Origin: Brachyspira murdochii DSM 12563
GTDB lineage: Bacteria > Spirochaetota > Brachyspiria > Brachyspirales > Brachyspiraceae
NCBI RefSeq assembly: GCF_000092845.1
Contig: NC_014150.1
Span: forward strand, 1,178,001 to 1,242,000
Direction of reading: 5' to 3'
Length of the DNA: 64,000 bases
Both the position numbers and the translations under genes were made by a program. Shown here piece by piece: positions 34,724 through 44,380 of the stretch; the stretch's first letter is position 1, and every line of letters starts with the position of its first letter. Under the pieces are notes generated by a model, which was given only the letters and a program-made list of their open reading frames with translations, had not been told where the DNA came from and did no database searches.

Positions 34724-37048
34724 TTATAAATCCTGTGCTATCTCTTCAATTTTGAATATTTCAAGTATATCACCTTTTTTGATATCGTTAAAGTTTTCTA
34801 TAGAAGCACCACATTCATAACCAGTGGCAACTTCTTTAACATCGTCTTTTACACGTCTCAAACTAGAAATCTTACTTGTGTATATAAGTACATTATCACG
34901 CATAACTCTTACGCTAGCATTTCTCTCTATTTTACCACTAGTTACATAACAACCAGCAATAGTACCAACTTTAGGAACATGGAATACATCTCTCACTTCA
35001 ACAGTACCAATATCAACTTCTTTTTTAATTCTTTCAAGAGAACCTTTCATAGCATTTTGAATAGCTTCTATTGCCTCATAAATAATATCATATCTTTCTA
35101 TAGGTATTCCTAATTTTTCAGCAAGCTCTCTAGCTTTAGCAGAAGGACGTACTCTATAAGCAATAATAATTGCATTAGAAGCATGAGCTAAGTTTACATC
35201 GCTTTCAGTAACAGCCCCAGATGCACTGTATATAGAAACAAAACGTATTTTATCACTTTGTATTTTATTAAGAGCATCTCTCAAAGCCTCAGCACTTCCC
35301 TGAACATCAGCTTTTATTATAACCTTAAACTCTTTCATAGCATCAGAAGCTATTTTTTCATAAAGGTTTTCTAAAGTAACTTTAACATTAGCTTTCAAAG
35401 CCTCCTGCTGTTTTAACTGAACTCTTTTATCAGCTATAGCTTTAGCCTCTTTTTCATCAAGCATAACATTAAATGCTTCTCCAGCTTCAGGAGTTTTTTC
35501 AAATCCTAAAACCTCAACAGGAGTAGAAGGCAAAGCCTTTGTAACTCTCTGCCCCAAATCATTAACCATAGCCCTAACTTTACCAACAGAAAGCCCGCAT
35601 ACAAAATAGTCTCCGATTTTTAGAGTACCATTTTGCACAAGCACAGTACCAACCGGTCCTCTTCCTTGGTCAAGCGAGGCTTCTAAAACTATACCTATGG
35701 CTTCTCTATTAGGATTAGCCTTTAATTCAAGCATTTCAGCCTGAAGTATAATAGCTTCTAATAATTCATTGATACCCTGTTTAGTTAAAGCACTAACACC
35801 TATATACTGGGTATCTCCGCCCCATTCTTCCGGAGTAAGTCCGTATTCTGACAATGAAGCTTTAACTTTATCCATAGAAGCATTAGGCAGATCCATTTTA
35901 TTAACGGCAACTATTATAGGTACATTAGCTTCTTTAGCATGATTTAAGGCCTCTATTGTCTGCGGCATAACTCCGTCATCAGAAGCAACAACAAGTATTA
36001 CTATATCTGTACTTTTAGCTCCCCTTGCTCTCATCATAGTAAATGCTGCGTGTCCCGGAGTATCGATAAAAGCTATTTCGCCGCTAGGTATTTTTACTTT
36101 ATAAGCACCGATATTCTGAGTAATTCCGCCGCTTTCTTTTGAAGTAATATTACTATGTCTTATAGCATCAAGAAGAGAGGTTTTACCATGGTCAACATGC
36201 CCCATAATTGTTACTACTGGAGGACGAGGTTTTAAATCTTCTTCTTTATCCGCTTTTACTTCAATAGTAGCCTCTTCCTGTAAAGATACAACATTAACTT
36301 TACAGCCGAAATCATCAGCTATAATTGTAGCAGTGTCTGAATCTATTATATCATTAACTCTAGCCATAGTACCCATACCCATAAGTTTGGATATGATGTC
36401 GGAGGCTCTTAAATTCATCTTTTTAGCTAAATCGCCTACAGTAATTGTTTCCATTATGCTGATTTCTTTTTCAACACTGGCAAGTCTTTGTTCCTGCTGA
36501 CGTTTTTTAGCCTGCATTTTATTAAAGATTTTATTTTCCTGTCTTTGAGCTGCTTCTGCTTTAGAATCTTTCTGAGAAGATTTTTTATCGTATTCTTTAT
36601 CTTTTTTCTCGTAATCTCTTTTCTTATTATCTTTTTTATTATCTTTCTTGAAAGAAGATACATCATCTGCAGGCGGAGTAATTTGCTGTAATTTATTATC
36701 TTTAGCTTCTCTGTTATTATTAAAATCTTTATGTTCTCTGCTGCCATGAGAATAATTCTTATTTTTGTTTTCTCTATTATCCCTATTATCTCTGCTGTTA
36801 AAGTTTTTAGCAGCATTTTCAGAATTATTATCCTGTTTTTGAACTTCCTGTTTATCAGATTTATTATGTATTATAATTTTCTTTTTAACTATAACTTTTT
36901 TAACTTTCTTCACAGCTGCAGTTGCCTGACTGTCATCATTATTACTGCTATTATTATTAGCTTTTTTTATTATAACTTTAGGCTTATTATCAGCTTGTGA
37001 GCTTTCCTGATTTAAATTTTTTTCATTATTCTCATTTTTTTGAGACAT
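34724..37048 (-). CDS. infB: Translation initiation factor IF-2
   Basis: The 774-residue GTPase that places initiator tRNA on the ribosome. The first 190 residues are a low-complexity Asn/Lys/Asp-rich extension with HNKSDKQE and repeated [12 protein letters not shown]. An IF2-N module follows ([20 protein letters not shown]). The G domain carries [19 protein letters not shown] (G1), [10 protein letters not shown] (G3) and VAVNKMDLP (G4). Domains II-IV end with [19 protein letters not shown]. The start has GGAAAGGAAA upstream. No nusA or rbfA is adjacent, unlike in many bacteria. Confidence 0.97.
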   Translation of the reverse strand: MSQKNENNEKNLNQESSQADNKPKVIIKKANNNSSNNDDSQATAAVKKVKKVIVKKKIIIHNKSDKQEVQKQDNNSENAAKNFNSRDNRDNRENKNKNYSHGSREHKDFNNNREAKDNKLQQITPPADDVSSFKKDNKKDNKKRDYEKKDKEYDKKSSQKDSKAEAAQRQENKIFNKMQAKKRQQEQRLASVEKEISIMETITVGDLAKKMNLRASDIISKLMGMGTMARVNDIIDSDTATIIADDFGCKVNVVSLQEEATIEVKADKEEDLKPRPPVVTIMGHVDHGKTSLLDAIRHSNITSKESGGITQNIGAYKVKIPSGEIAFIDTPGHAAFTMMRARGAKSTDIVILVVASDDGVMPQTIEALNHAKEANVPIIVAVNKMDLPNASMDKVKASLSEYGLTPEEWGGDTQYIGVSALTKQGINELLEAIILQAEMLELKANPNREAIGIVLEASLDQGRGPVGTVLVQNGTLKIGDYFVCGLSVGKVRAMVNDLGQRVTKALPSTPVEVLGFEKTPEAGEAFNVMLDEKEAKAIADKRVQLKQQEALKANVKVTLENLYEKIASDAMKEFKVIIKADVQGSAEALRDALNKIQSDKIRFVSIYSASGAVTESDVNLAHASNAIIIAYRVRPSAKARELAEKLGIPIERYDIIYEAIEAIQNAMKGSLERIKKEVDIGTVEVRDVFHVPKVGTIAGCYVTSGKIERNASVRVMRDNVLIYTSKISSLRRVKDDVKEVATGYECGASIENFNDIKKGDILEIFKIEEIAQDL

Positions 37049-37076
37049 TATTTTCCTTTCCCATTTATATTAGATT

Positions 37077-37823
37077 TTAATTATTTGTTCTTGGCAATAA
37101 ATCATTACTTTGAGGCATTATAGCTGTATTTGTTGCATTAGGATCTCCTATTTGAGGAGGAAGTATGCTTGCTTCACCCAAAACAGCTGTATTTCTTTCT
37201 ATCACTGCTTTATCTTTTAAATCCTGTATATCTCTTTGAACTAATTGTTCTGCATAAGCATTTTTATATAATTGAGCAACTAAAGGAGCTGTTTCTGTAT
37301 TATATGCTGTTATACCATACATTTGAGTTAATTGTTGTTTAGCCTGTTCAAAGAAAGCCTGAGCCTGTTCAGGAGTTGGGTCTGGTATATTTTTAGCGGC
37401 ATCAGAAATAAGTTTAGTTAAATAATACTGAAACTTAACATTTCTTACTGAAAGGTTTATAAAATCTTTAGCTTCCTGAGTTTCAAAGAATTTTTCTTCC
37501 TCAGCTTTTTTGAATAATAAAACAGTATTTATTAATTGGTCTGCATACATTTGCTTAGTAGCTGCATCATTAGCATATAGAGCTATTTGATCTGCTGTAG
37601 CTCCTTGAAGTACCAAAGCTGCTTCTAAATCTTTATTGAAATTAGTTTGGTTTACAGTGAAGTCATCTATTTTTAATACCCAATCGCCTTCTCCGCCTTT
37701 TAAATAAGATATAGAATCAGATGAAGAAGAACTGCTGCTTCCGCTTCCTTGATTTTGAGAGCAGGCTATTATAGGTAATGCTGTTAATATTAATAATAGT
37801 TTTTTTAAGTTTTTCAAACTCAT
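37077..37823 (-). CDS. Lipoprotein with SurA-N-like helical region
   Basis: 248 residues. The signal peptide ends with lipobox LPIIAC (Cys21), followed by a serine-rich tether (GSGSSSSSS). The mature part, GGEGDWVLKIDDFTVNQTNF followed by many helices, resembles the N-terminal segment of SurA/PrsA-type periplasmic chaperones. No parvulin isomerase domain follows; the C-terminus is Asn/Thr/Pro-rich. It may be a chaperone-like outer-membrane lipoprotein. AAGGAG precedes the ATG. It lies 28 nt before infB and probably shares its transcript. Confidence 0.65.
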   Translation of the reverse strand: MSLKNLKKLLLILTALPIIACSQNQGSGSSSSSSSDSISYLKGGEGDWVLKIDDFTVNQTNFNKDLEAALVLQGATADQIALYANDAATKQMYADQLINTVLLFKKAEEEKFFETQEAKDFINLSVRNVKFQYYLTKLISDAAKNIPDPTPEQAQAFFEQAKQQLTQMYGITAYNTETAPLVAQLYKNAYAEQLVQRDIQDLKDKAVIERNTAVLGEASILPPQIGDPNATNTAIMPQSNDLLPRTNN

Positions 37824-37944
37824 AAAATTATACTCCTTAAAAAAATAAAAAACAGTTTATTAGTTTTATAGTGTATCATATATAATTTTTTATGCAAGTA
37901 AAAACAAATAATTTTTTACATAGATATTTATAAATTATTTTTAT

Positions 37945-39438
37945 TTATTTCTTTCCAGAATACATACTTATTACTAAATTCGGCAGTTCTTTTTCTAATA
38001 TTCCATACCAAATGGATTTTCTTCTTTTTAAAGTTTTGCTGCTCATAGCATAATTCATAAGTTTATTATAAGTTTCATTTGCCTTCTGAACATTCTGAAA
38101 TATAGGTATATGATTAGCTGGAAATATTTCAGATATATTAGCTTCTATATCTTTCTTTATAACAACATCGTATATAGGCAAAACTTTTTCGTATCCTGCA
38201 CAAATACTTTCGGCATATTCCAAAACCATTTTATCAAAATTCGGTATAGTTTTTAGTAATCTTATTATTAAAGCAAAAGTATCTATAGCCTCTTTATAAT
38301 TTTCTTTAACTACATATGCTCCATTAGCTTTATCACATAAATCACATATAGTATTATTTGTATAGCTTGATATATATTCATTAACATGTTCATCTATTTG
38401 GAAAGGAGGCATTGATTTTGCAACTTTTGATATAAGGTCCAAAACAGCAGTAAACATTCTCTGTTTCCACAAATTACCCTTCACGCTTTTGATAAGCTCT
38501 TCCATCTCATTGAAAAATGATTCTTTATATTTTTCATCTGGATTAAATATAGCTTCTACTATTGGTATCTCTGTACCTTTAAATGATATCATACCATTAT
38601 CATAAAAAGATATAATATTTTTTTCAAATATTTCACTTTTAACTTTGCTGTTTTCTTTTAAGAAGTTGAACTGTAAATTTTTAGTTACTATTACTTTATT
38701 TTCTTTAGGTGCTAAAGTATTGGCTCTTGCCTGCATTCTTGCTGCATTGTTAATTAAAAACCCTGATAAATCCCCGTCTTCTGTAATTATTAATGAACTA
38801 TTAGTGTTGCCGCCTGATATTCCGGCACTTATCTTAAACTCTGGAAGACCTGATGTATCAATGCTAGGATATTCTTTCAATAATCTCTTCTTGCTTAATA
38901 CTCCTATAATTGCTATAGTAGCACTTAAAGCATCAGTAGCAGTTGGACATACCATAATAATTTCATCACCCTGCTTTCTATGCGATATAACATTATAAAA
39001 CTTTGTAACCTCACTTACTTTGTTTTGCATAAGATCATCTAAGGCATGAAGTTTGGATAAATTATTTTTATTCTCTTCGCAGAACTTTGTATAACCATGT
39101 ATATCAAGCATTGCTATATAAACATCAGCTATTGATAAACTTAATTTCAAATCGCCTGCAAAACTATATTTCGGATTTTCAATAACAAACTGAGACCATA
39201 ATTTGGGATAGGATTCTTTATCAAGATTATTAAAAAATCCCCAATTAATTTTACGTATTATATCAAATAAAGCCCTTAATATTGTTTTATGGTCATGAAC
39301 TTTTTCAAAATTAATATTTTTAGCATAAGTAAAAATTTCTGAAAAGTTTTTTATCTCTCCTGAAATTATCTTTTCTGTAAGAAATGCGTATAATTCATAT
39401 TTAGAAGTGGATTGCGTATATTCCTCTATTTTATTCAC
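37945..39438 (-). CDS. Class III adenylate/guanylate cyclase-like protein
   Basis: A 497-residue soluble protein. The central domain (about 103-245) carries the class III cyclase landmarks: MLDIHGYTKF with metal-binding Asp112, HRKQGDEIIM with Asp158, and GFLINNAARMQ with Asn230 and Arg234 in the places of the transition-state residues. The flanking regions (1-100 and 260-497) are helical and unrecognised, and no membrane helix is seen. It could make cAMP or another cyclic nucleotide. Nucleotide specificity is unclear because the usual Lys/Asp specificity pair is not obvious. Translation starts at GTG with AGAGGA upstream. Confidence 0.7.
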   Translation of the reverse strand: MNKIEEYTQSTSKYELYAFLTEKIISGEIKNFSEIFTYAKNINFEKVHDHKTILRALFDIIRKINWGFFNNLDKESYPKLWSQFVIENPKYSFAGDLKLSLSIADVYIAMLDIHGYTKFCEENKNNLSKLHALDDLMQNKVSEVTKFYNVISHRKQGDEIIMVCPTATDALSATIAIIGVLSKKRLLKEYPSIDTSGLPEFKISAGISGGNTNSSLIITEDGDLSGFLINNAARMQARANTLAPKENKVIVTKNLQFNFLKENSKVKSEIFEKNIISFYDNGMISFKGTEIPIVEAIFNPDEKYKESFFNEMEELIKSVKGNLWKQRMFTAVLDLISKVAKSMPPFQIDEHVNEYISSYTNNTICDLCDKANGAYVVKENYKEAIDTFALIIRLLKTIPNFDKMVLEYAESICAGYEKVLPIYDVVIKKDIEANISEIFPANHIPIFQNVQKANETYNKLMNYAMSSKTLKRRKSIWYGILEKELPNLVISMYSGKK

Positions 39439-39625
39439 TTTTTTCCTCTTACCTTATTTTTAAAAAAACCGTAATTATTACTTTAACTTATAAATAAAAA
39501 AAATCAATACTAATAACGAATTTATTAACAATCAATAAAACATATTGAAAAAAATATAAACTATATTAAAATAAATATAATTTTTTCAATAATAAAATAA
39601 ATAAACAAAAATAAATAAACAAATT

Positions 39626-40114
39626 ATGGGTAACAGAGTAATAAAAAATAATTTCAATATAGCTATAGCATTATACAGACCTGAAATACCTGCAAATACT
39701 GGAAATATAGGAAGATTATGTGTAGGACTTAATATAGAACTTCATATAGTTTCAAAGCCGTCATTTATAATAAGCTCAAAAGAAGTAAGACGTGCCGGAC
39801 TTGATTATTGGGAGCATTTAGTATTAATTAAGCATGAAAATGAAAATACATTTTTAGAATACTGCAATAATAATGACAGAAGAATAATACCAATAACAAA
39901 ATTCGGAAAAAACAGATATGATGAGTTTAACTATTCCAACAATGATATACTTTTGTTCGGCAGAGAATCAACAGGACTTAGAGAATCATTATGGGAAAAT
40001 GATTTGGATAACTCTATATACATACCTATGAGTGATAATATACGTTCTATTAATTTATCAAACACAGCTGCAATAACTGCATACGAGGCATACAGGCATA
40101 TTTGTCTCTACTAA
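39626..40114 (+). CDS. trmL: tRNA (cytidine(34)-2'-O)-methyltransferase TrmL
   Basis: A 162-residue SPOUT-class methyltransferase that 2'-O-methylates the wobble base of tRNA-Leu in E. coli. Signatures: ALYRPEIPANTGNIGRLCVG (motif 1), RRAGLDYWEH, LLFGRESTGL (motif 2) and the knot region IYIPMSDNIRSINLSNTAAI (motif 3). The length is normal for the minimal TrmL fold. No Shine-Dalgarno is seen before the ATG; the upstream 60 nt is almost pure A/T. It is divergent from the cyclase-like gene. Confidence 0.93.
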   Translation: MGNRVIKNNFNIAIALYRPEIPANTGNIGRLCVGLNIELHIVSKPSFIISSKEVRRAGLDYWEHLVLIKHENENTFLEYCNNNDRRIIPITKFGKNRYDEFNYSNNDILLFGRESTGLRESLWENDLDNSIYIPMSDNIRSINLSNTAAITAYEAYRHICLY

Positions 40115-40246
40115 AGATTAAACCATAAAAAATAATTTTTTTAACTTGCGGCTTTGTACACATAATACAGCCAATAAATTATTAAAAAATATATTTTTGA
40201 TAATTTATAATTATTTCAGTATTTTATTATAAAGTCTAAAATAACA

Positions 40247-41524
40247 CTATTGTTGTATGTCAATAAATTCTATCACATAGTGAGTTAATGGTTTATTAGG
40301 GGAAATGAATCCTGCTTCTGTTACAGCTGGAGATCCAACCCAAAATCCTTGCAATCCACCCATTTTGGTTGCAACATCATAGAAGTATTGATTAGCTTTA
40401 TAATTAGCATCAGCTTTTATAGATTCATAGCAGGCTTGTTCTATTTCAGCTTGAGGTTTGTCTGAAGCAACAGCAGCTAATGCTTTTGATAATGCAGTTT
40501 CTGCTTCTTTTTTATAAGTATTTATATTTGTTTCCAACATTTTTATAGTATAATAACCTCCGCCAGCACAATGCTCTACAAATCTAATTAAATAATCTTT
40601 ACCGTCTTTTTTTACAGGCATTAACCATATTTGATGCGGAGATTGTTTTCCTATCCATATATAATTTGTATCATTTTCAATATATTCTACAGGGTTTATT
40701 CTATAATCGGCAGTAGTTCCGGTTGAAATATTTATTCCTATATCAAACATATGGTGATTATTAAAATCTTCTTCTTTGAATGTGAATTTGGTTTCTAATC
40801 TTTGAGCTAGCTGCTTCATTCTATTATCAAGTCTTTCTATACTGAATTGAAGTCCACCTCCTGTGTAAACGTAAGTATAAGTTATGCCATTATTAGCAGT
40901 AATTTGAACTCTATTCATAGTTACTGCTTCTCTTTTCGTAGTACCTGCAGGCGGTGTAGTGCTTAATGTATCAGTCCAGCTTTTGAAGTCGGAAGTTTTA
41001 AAATAATTTGCTCCTGCTGAATCTTGTACATATATGTATGTGTCATCTTGATATGCATTGCCGTTTGCTATTTTAGCAATTCTTGTATATTCAGGTACTG
41101 TTCTGCCTAAATTAGCTTTAACTTCTTTCATTTTGAAACCATCGTTAACATCTATTTCTAATATATGTCCATTTGGATAATTCATTAAAGTTGTATTACC
41201 AATCATTATTACTTCATTCGTATAACCATAAATATACTGGTATGCTGCTGTAAGATAATAATGTCCTTTGAATTCAAAATAATGCTCAAAGTGTCCATAA
41301 ACCATTTTTCCATATTGACCACTCTTACTATCATAACCATTTATTGAAGCTTCAACAGGTGTAACTTTAATTGTTGCATCTTTAGATGGTATGCTTAAAT
41401 TAGCTATAGGGTCTTCTATAAATTCTGTTCTTGGCGGTATGTTGGGATTAAATACATTTCTTCTGCAGGAAAATGCAGTTAGCATGATTAATATACAAGA
41501 TATAATTATTAATATTTTGTTCAT
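40247..41524 (-). CDS. Lipoprotein of unknown function
   Basis: 425 residues. The signal peptide (MNKILIIISCILIMLTAFSC) gives a lipobox LTAFSC and Cys20. The mature protein is mostly beta-strand-like, with aromatic-rich segments (GKMVYGHFEHYFEFKGHYYL, YTYVYTGGGLQFSIERLDNR), and a helical Ala-rich stretch near 355-385. I recognise no domain. Good ribosome site (AGGAG). A 5-bp simple repeat stands about 250 bp upstream of the start. Terminator evidence is weak. Confidence 0.75.
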   Translation of the reverse strand: MNKILIIISCILIMLTAFSCRRNVFNPNIPPRTEFIEDPIANLSIPSKDATIKVTPVEASINGYDSKSGQYGKMVYGHFEHYFEFKGHYYLTAAYQYIYGYTNEVIMIGNTTLMNYPNGHILEIDVNDGFKMKEVKANLGRTVPEYTRIAKIANGNAYQDDTYIYVQDSAGANYFKTSDFKSWTDTLSTTPPAGTTKREAVTMNRVQITANNGITYTYVYTGGGLQFSIERLDNRMKQLAQRLETKFTFKEEDFNNHHMFDIGINISTGTTADYRINPVEYIENDTNYIWIGKQSPHQIWLMPVKKDGKDYLIRFVEHCAGGGYYTIKMLETNINTYKKEAETALSKALAAVASDKPQAEIEQACYESIKADANYKANQYFYDVATKMGGLQGFWVGSPAVTEAGFISPNKPLTHYVIEFIDIQQ

Positions 41525-41771
41525 TATTTATCTCCTAAGTTAAAATTGTTTGCTATAAAAATTTGATATGTTTTTTTATGAATAAATAGAATATTAAAAT
41601 TTTTATATTTTATGATATTAATATATATAGAAGCTAATATATACAATTTTGAATATTTTATCGGTTTCAGATTATTTATATATTTTTTTAATATAAGAAA
41701 ATGATAGTAATATGATGTTTTGAAAAAATAGATATGTTTTTTTAATGAAAATAGAAAGTTTAAAGTATTAG

Positions 41772-41825
41772 TCTGTTCTGTTCTGTTCTGTTCTGTTCTG
41801 TTCTGTTCTGTTCTGTTCTGTTCTG
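41772..41825. repeat. Pentanucleotide microsatellite (TTCTG)n
   Basis: Ten perfect TTCTG units (41776-41825) plus a partial unit before them. It is intergenic, about 250 bp upstream of the lipoprotein start at 41524 (where it reads CAGAA). The two neighbouring genes are both transcribed leftward, so it can only act on the lipoprotein or on nothing. Confidence 0.95.
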
Positions 41826-41959
41826 TTCTTCATAATTAAGATAAATAACTCCTAAAATATATACACATTTTCATCATATCATAATTTTAAATATTTTCAA
41901 GCATTTTTATAAATTATATATTCAATTCTTTTATTTCTTTATTTCATAAATAAAATGGA

Positions 41960-42120
41960 CTAAAATATCTGATATATGCCTAAACAATTACAATTTATAA
42001 AAAATAAAATCATATTTTGTTTTGTGTCTTTGCTACAAAGCACACATCATTCCGAACGCCCGCTTCTTTTGCCGACACCTGCCTACAGCAGGACTTCATC
42101 GGCAGACTAGTACCAGAAAA
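41960..42120. repeat. Dispersed intergenic repeat fragment
   Basis: Begins with the terminal motif (ATATGCCTAAACAATTACAA) seen at 20548. It continues into a GC-richer core (CTTTGCTACAAAGCACACAT, CGAACGCCCGCTTCTTTTGC) and stops just before the flaB terminator. No gene. Confidence 0.5.
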
Positions 42121-42140
42121 TAATAAAAGATTACAAATAA

Positions 42141-42174
42141 AAAGCCCATTAGTACATGTGTACCAACGGGCTTT
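42141..42174 (-). terminator. flaB terminator
   Basis: AAAGCCC...GGGCTTT arms with further pairing (GTAC inside) and a small loop, followed on the minus strand by T-rich sequence. It lies 36 nt past the flaB stop. Confidence 0.8.
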
Positions 42175-42209
42175 ATATCTACATTTGTAATAAGTCGCTT
42201 AAAGAAAAA

Positions 42210-43046
42210 TTATCCGATAATTCTCATTATAGATTGGTTTTTCATATTAGCATTAGCTAACATAGCAGCACCTGTTTGCTGTAAGATTTGCTCGCGAGTA
42301 TAAGCAACCATAGCAGAAGCCATATCAGCATCTCTTATAACACTTTCAGAAGCGATAGTGTTTTCAGTAGCTATCATTAAACTTTTTACCATAGATTCCA
42401 TTCTGTTTTGAACAGCACCTAATTCAGCTCTTTGAGCTACTACAATTTGTATTCCTTCATCTATTCTTCCTAAAGCTTGGTTAGCAGTTTCTACAGAAGA
42501 AATAGAAATAGGAGTGTCTCCGCCAACTTGTAAGTTAGCTGCAGTCATAGCACCTATATTAACAGCTACTCTTTGATCCATATTAGCACCAATGTGGAAA
42601 GTCATAGGAGTTTGAGCATCAGCAGCGAAACGTCCTGTTAACATGTTCATTTTGTTGAATTCTGCTTGAGAAGCAATTCTATCAACTTCAGCTACTAATT
42701 GGTTAACTTCTACTTGAATTAAAGCTCTGTCGCTGTCAGAATAAATACCGTTAGCAGACTGTATAGCTAATTCTCTCATTCTTTGCATAATGTTAGTAGT
42801 TTCATTTAAATAACCTTCAGTTGTTTGAATGAAAGAGATACCGTTTTGAGCATTTCTAGTAGCTTGTTGTAAACCACGGTATTGTGAACGCATTTTTTCA
42901 GATACAGCTAATCCAGAAGCATCATCTCCGGCAGTGTTAATTCTCATACCGCTAGAAAGCTGTGCTATTGTTTTAGTCATTGAATTTCCTGTTAAATTCA
43001 ATTGTCTGTTTGCATTTAATGCAGAAATATTATTGTTGATAATCAT
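42210..43046 (-). CDS. flaB: Periplasmic flagellar filament core protein FlaB
   Basis: The 278-residue spirochaete flagellin that builds the core of the endoflagellum. The N-terminal D0/D1 region is MIINNNISALNANRQLNLTG, continuing with IAQLSSGMRINTAGDDASGLAVSEKMRSQ. A short variable middle (TGRFAADAQTPMTFHIGAN) replaces the D2/D3 domains of external flagellins. The C-terminal D1/D0 is SVIRDADMASAMVAYTREQI, ending SIMRIIG. There is no signal peptide, as expected for type III flagellar export. GGAGGG lies five bases before the ATG. Confidence 0.97.
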   Translation of the reverse strand: MIINNNISALNANRQLNLTGNSMTKTIAQLSSGMRINTAGDDASGLAVSEKMRSQYRGLQQATRNAQNGISFIQTTEGYLNETTNIMQRMRELAIQSANGIYSDSDRALIQVEVNQLVAEVDRIASQAEFNKMNMLTGRFAADAQTPMTFHIGANMDQRVAVNIGAMTAANLQVGGDTPISISSVETANQALGRIDEGIQIVVAQRAELGAVQNRMESMVKSLMIATENTIASESVIRDADMASAMVAYTREQILQQTGAAMLANANMKNQSIMRIIG

Positions 43047-43126
43047 AACTACCCTCCATGAATAGTGCTTAAAATATTTTTTGTAATTTTTATTTTTCTA
43101 AAGCTTTAAAATATTATACTTTTATT

Positions 43127-43156
43127 TGCTGTTTAGTCATCCCCTACAAAACAGCA
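43127..43156 (-). promoter_or_regulatory. flaB leader hairpin with CsrA-like loop
   Basis: In the transcript the perfect 8-bp arms UGCUGUUU and AAACAGCA enclose the 14-nt loop UGUAGGGGAUGACU. The loop contains GGGGAUG, close to the CsrA core (A.GGAUG). A second GGA overlaps the ribosome-binding site (GGAGGG, 43052-43057). The hairpin lies about 80 nt upstream of the start codon, between the promoter and the gene. Confidence 0.55.
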
Positions 43157-43185
43157 GTATAATATTAACTTCATAATATGATGTC

Positions 43186-43214
43186 ATTATAATATCTTTT
43201 TAAAAAAAAGTAAA
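43186..43214 (-). promoter_or_regulatory. flaB sigma-70 promoter
   Basis: Minus strand: TTTACT (43209-43214), a 17-nt spacer, TATAAT (43186-43191). The leader would be about 130 nt and includes the CsrA-like hairpin. No sigma-28 motif was found here. Confidence 0.65.
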
Positions 43215-43339
43215 GACTAATTTTTTATAAAAAAATGACGAAAATATAATTTACTGCTTATTAATATAATAACATTGACTTTTTAACACTATTATTTTAA
43301 AATCTAACACCATAAATACCATTTTTTGGAAGAAAAAAT

Positions 43340-44302
43340 ATGAAATCTATAACAATAGCTATGATTATAACCATTTTTATGCTTACTTCCTGCAGCAGTG
43401 CAAAGGCAAATACTGATAATAATTTATATTTTGATTCAGAAAATGCATACAATTATATAAAAGCACAGACTGATTTAGGACCTAGAAACTACGGAAGCGA
43501 AGCTCATAAAAAAGTAAGAGAGTTTTTTAAACAAGAAATTTCTAATATGGGTTATGAAGTTTTTAGTCATAATTTTAAAGCACCATATATTAAAGAAAGA
43601 AACGGAGAAAATATATATGCATTCCTTAAAGGAAAAACTGATAACTATATAATCATAGCAAGCCATTTCGACAGCCGTTCTGTGGCAGAAAAAGATAAAA
43701 TGGCATTTAATAGGGATAAACCTATAAGCGGGGCTAATGACGGAGCAAGCAGCAGCGGGGTATTATTAGAGCTTATGAAGGCTTTAAAAAATTATAATGA
43801 TTTGCCTTACAGTGTATGCTTTGTACTATTCGACTTAGAAGATGACGGAAATTTGTTTGATGTTGAAGGTAATTCCCTTATAGAGACCGACTGGATACAG
43901 GGAAGTATTGCATTTGTCAATGAAATTATAATAAGAGATAATATAATCGATAAACAAAAAATAAAATTTGGAATTCTTCTGGATATGGTTGGAAGCAAAA
44001 ATGCAAAATTCAAATATGAAAGTTTTGCTCATACATATTATTCTACAATATATAATAAAGTTTGGCAGTATGCTTATGATTTAGGATATAGTAATTATTT
44101 TTTTGATGAACATTACGGCACTATAATAGATGATCACACCCCATTTTTGAACGAGAAAATACCTTTTATCGATATTATAGATATGGGATACACATTTCAT
44201 CATACCTCGCAGGATACAATAGACAAATTAGATAAAAAAACTTTAGAAGCTGTAGGAAAAACTGTTGAATATTCTATAATAAATGCTGATAGTATATACT
44301 AA
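43340..44302 (+). CDS. M28-family lipoprotein, glutaminyl-peptide cyclotransferase-like
   Basis: 320 residues. Signal peptide with lipobox MLTSC (Cys18). The M28 zinc-hydrolase fold has metal ligands visible as SHFDSR (His109, Asp111), SGANDGASSSG (Asp134), FDLEDDG (Glu167 region), and a late FHHTSQDTIDKL histidine. The overall order, and the DTIDKL-type end, resembles glutaminyl cyclases that form N-terminal pyroglutamate; an aminopeptidase is the alternative. It would act in the periplasm or at the cell surface. GGAAGAAAA precedes the ATG. Confidence 0.82.
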   Translation: MKSITIAMIITIFMLTSCSSAKANTDNNLYFDSENAYNYIKAQTDLGPRNYGSEAHKKVREFFKQEISNMGYEVFSHNFKAPYIKERNGENIYAFLKGKTDNYIIIASHFDSRSVAEKDKMAFNRDKPISGANDGASSSGVLLELMKALKNYNDLPYSVCFVLFDLEDDGNLFDVEGNSLIETDWIQGSIAFVNEIIIRDNIIDKQKIKFGILLDMVGSKNAKFKYESFAHTYYSTIYNKVWQYAYDLGYSNYFFDEHYGTIIDDHTPFLNEKIPFIDIIDMGYTFHHTSQDTIDKLDKKTLEAVGKTVEYSIINADSIY

Positions 44303-44324
44303 AAATTATTAAATTTGTCAAAAT

Positions 44325-44357
44325 AAAAAAACGTATAACATAAAATGCCATACGTTT
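44325..44357 (-). terminator. Terminator after the FlgN-like gene
   Basis: AAACGTAT / ATACGTTT stem with a 13-nt loop, followed on the minus strand by T-rich sequence. It lies between convergent genes and could serve both. Confidence 0.7.
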
Positions 44358-44380
44358 CATTAAGATATAAATATTCTATA

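Noticed and set aside
36454-37000. Several alternative frames in the first third of infB
   Set aside because: They come from the Asn/Lys/Asp-rich low-complexity coding sequence of the IF-2 extension and show no start signals.
40115-40246. AT-rich hairpin near 40175-40205 as a terminator between trmL and the lipoprotein gene
   Set aside because: The stem is almost pure A/T (AAATTAT / ATAATTT) and such structures occur by chance throughout this genome.
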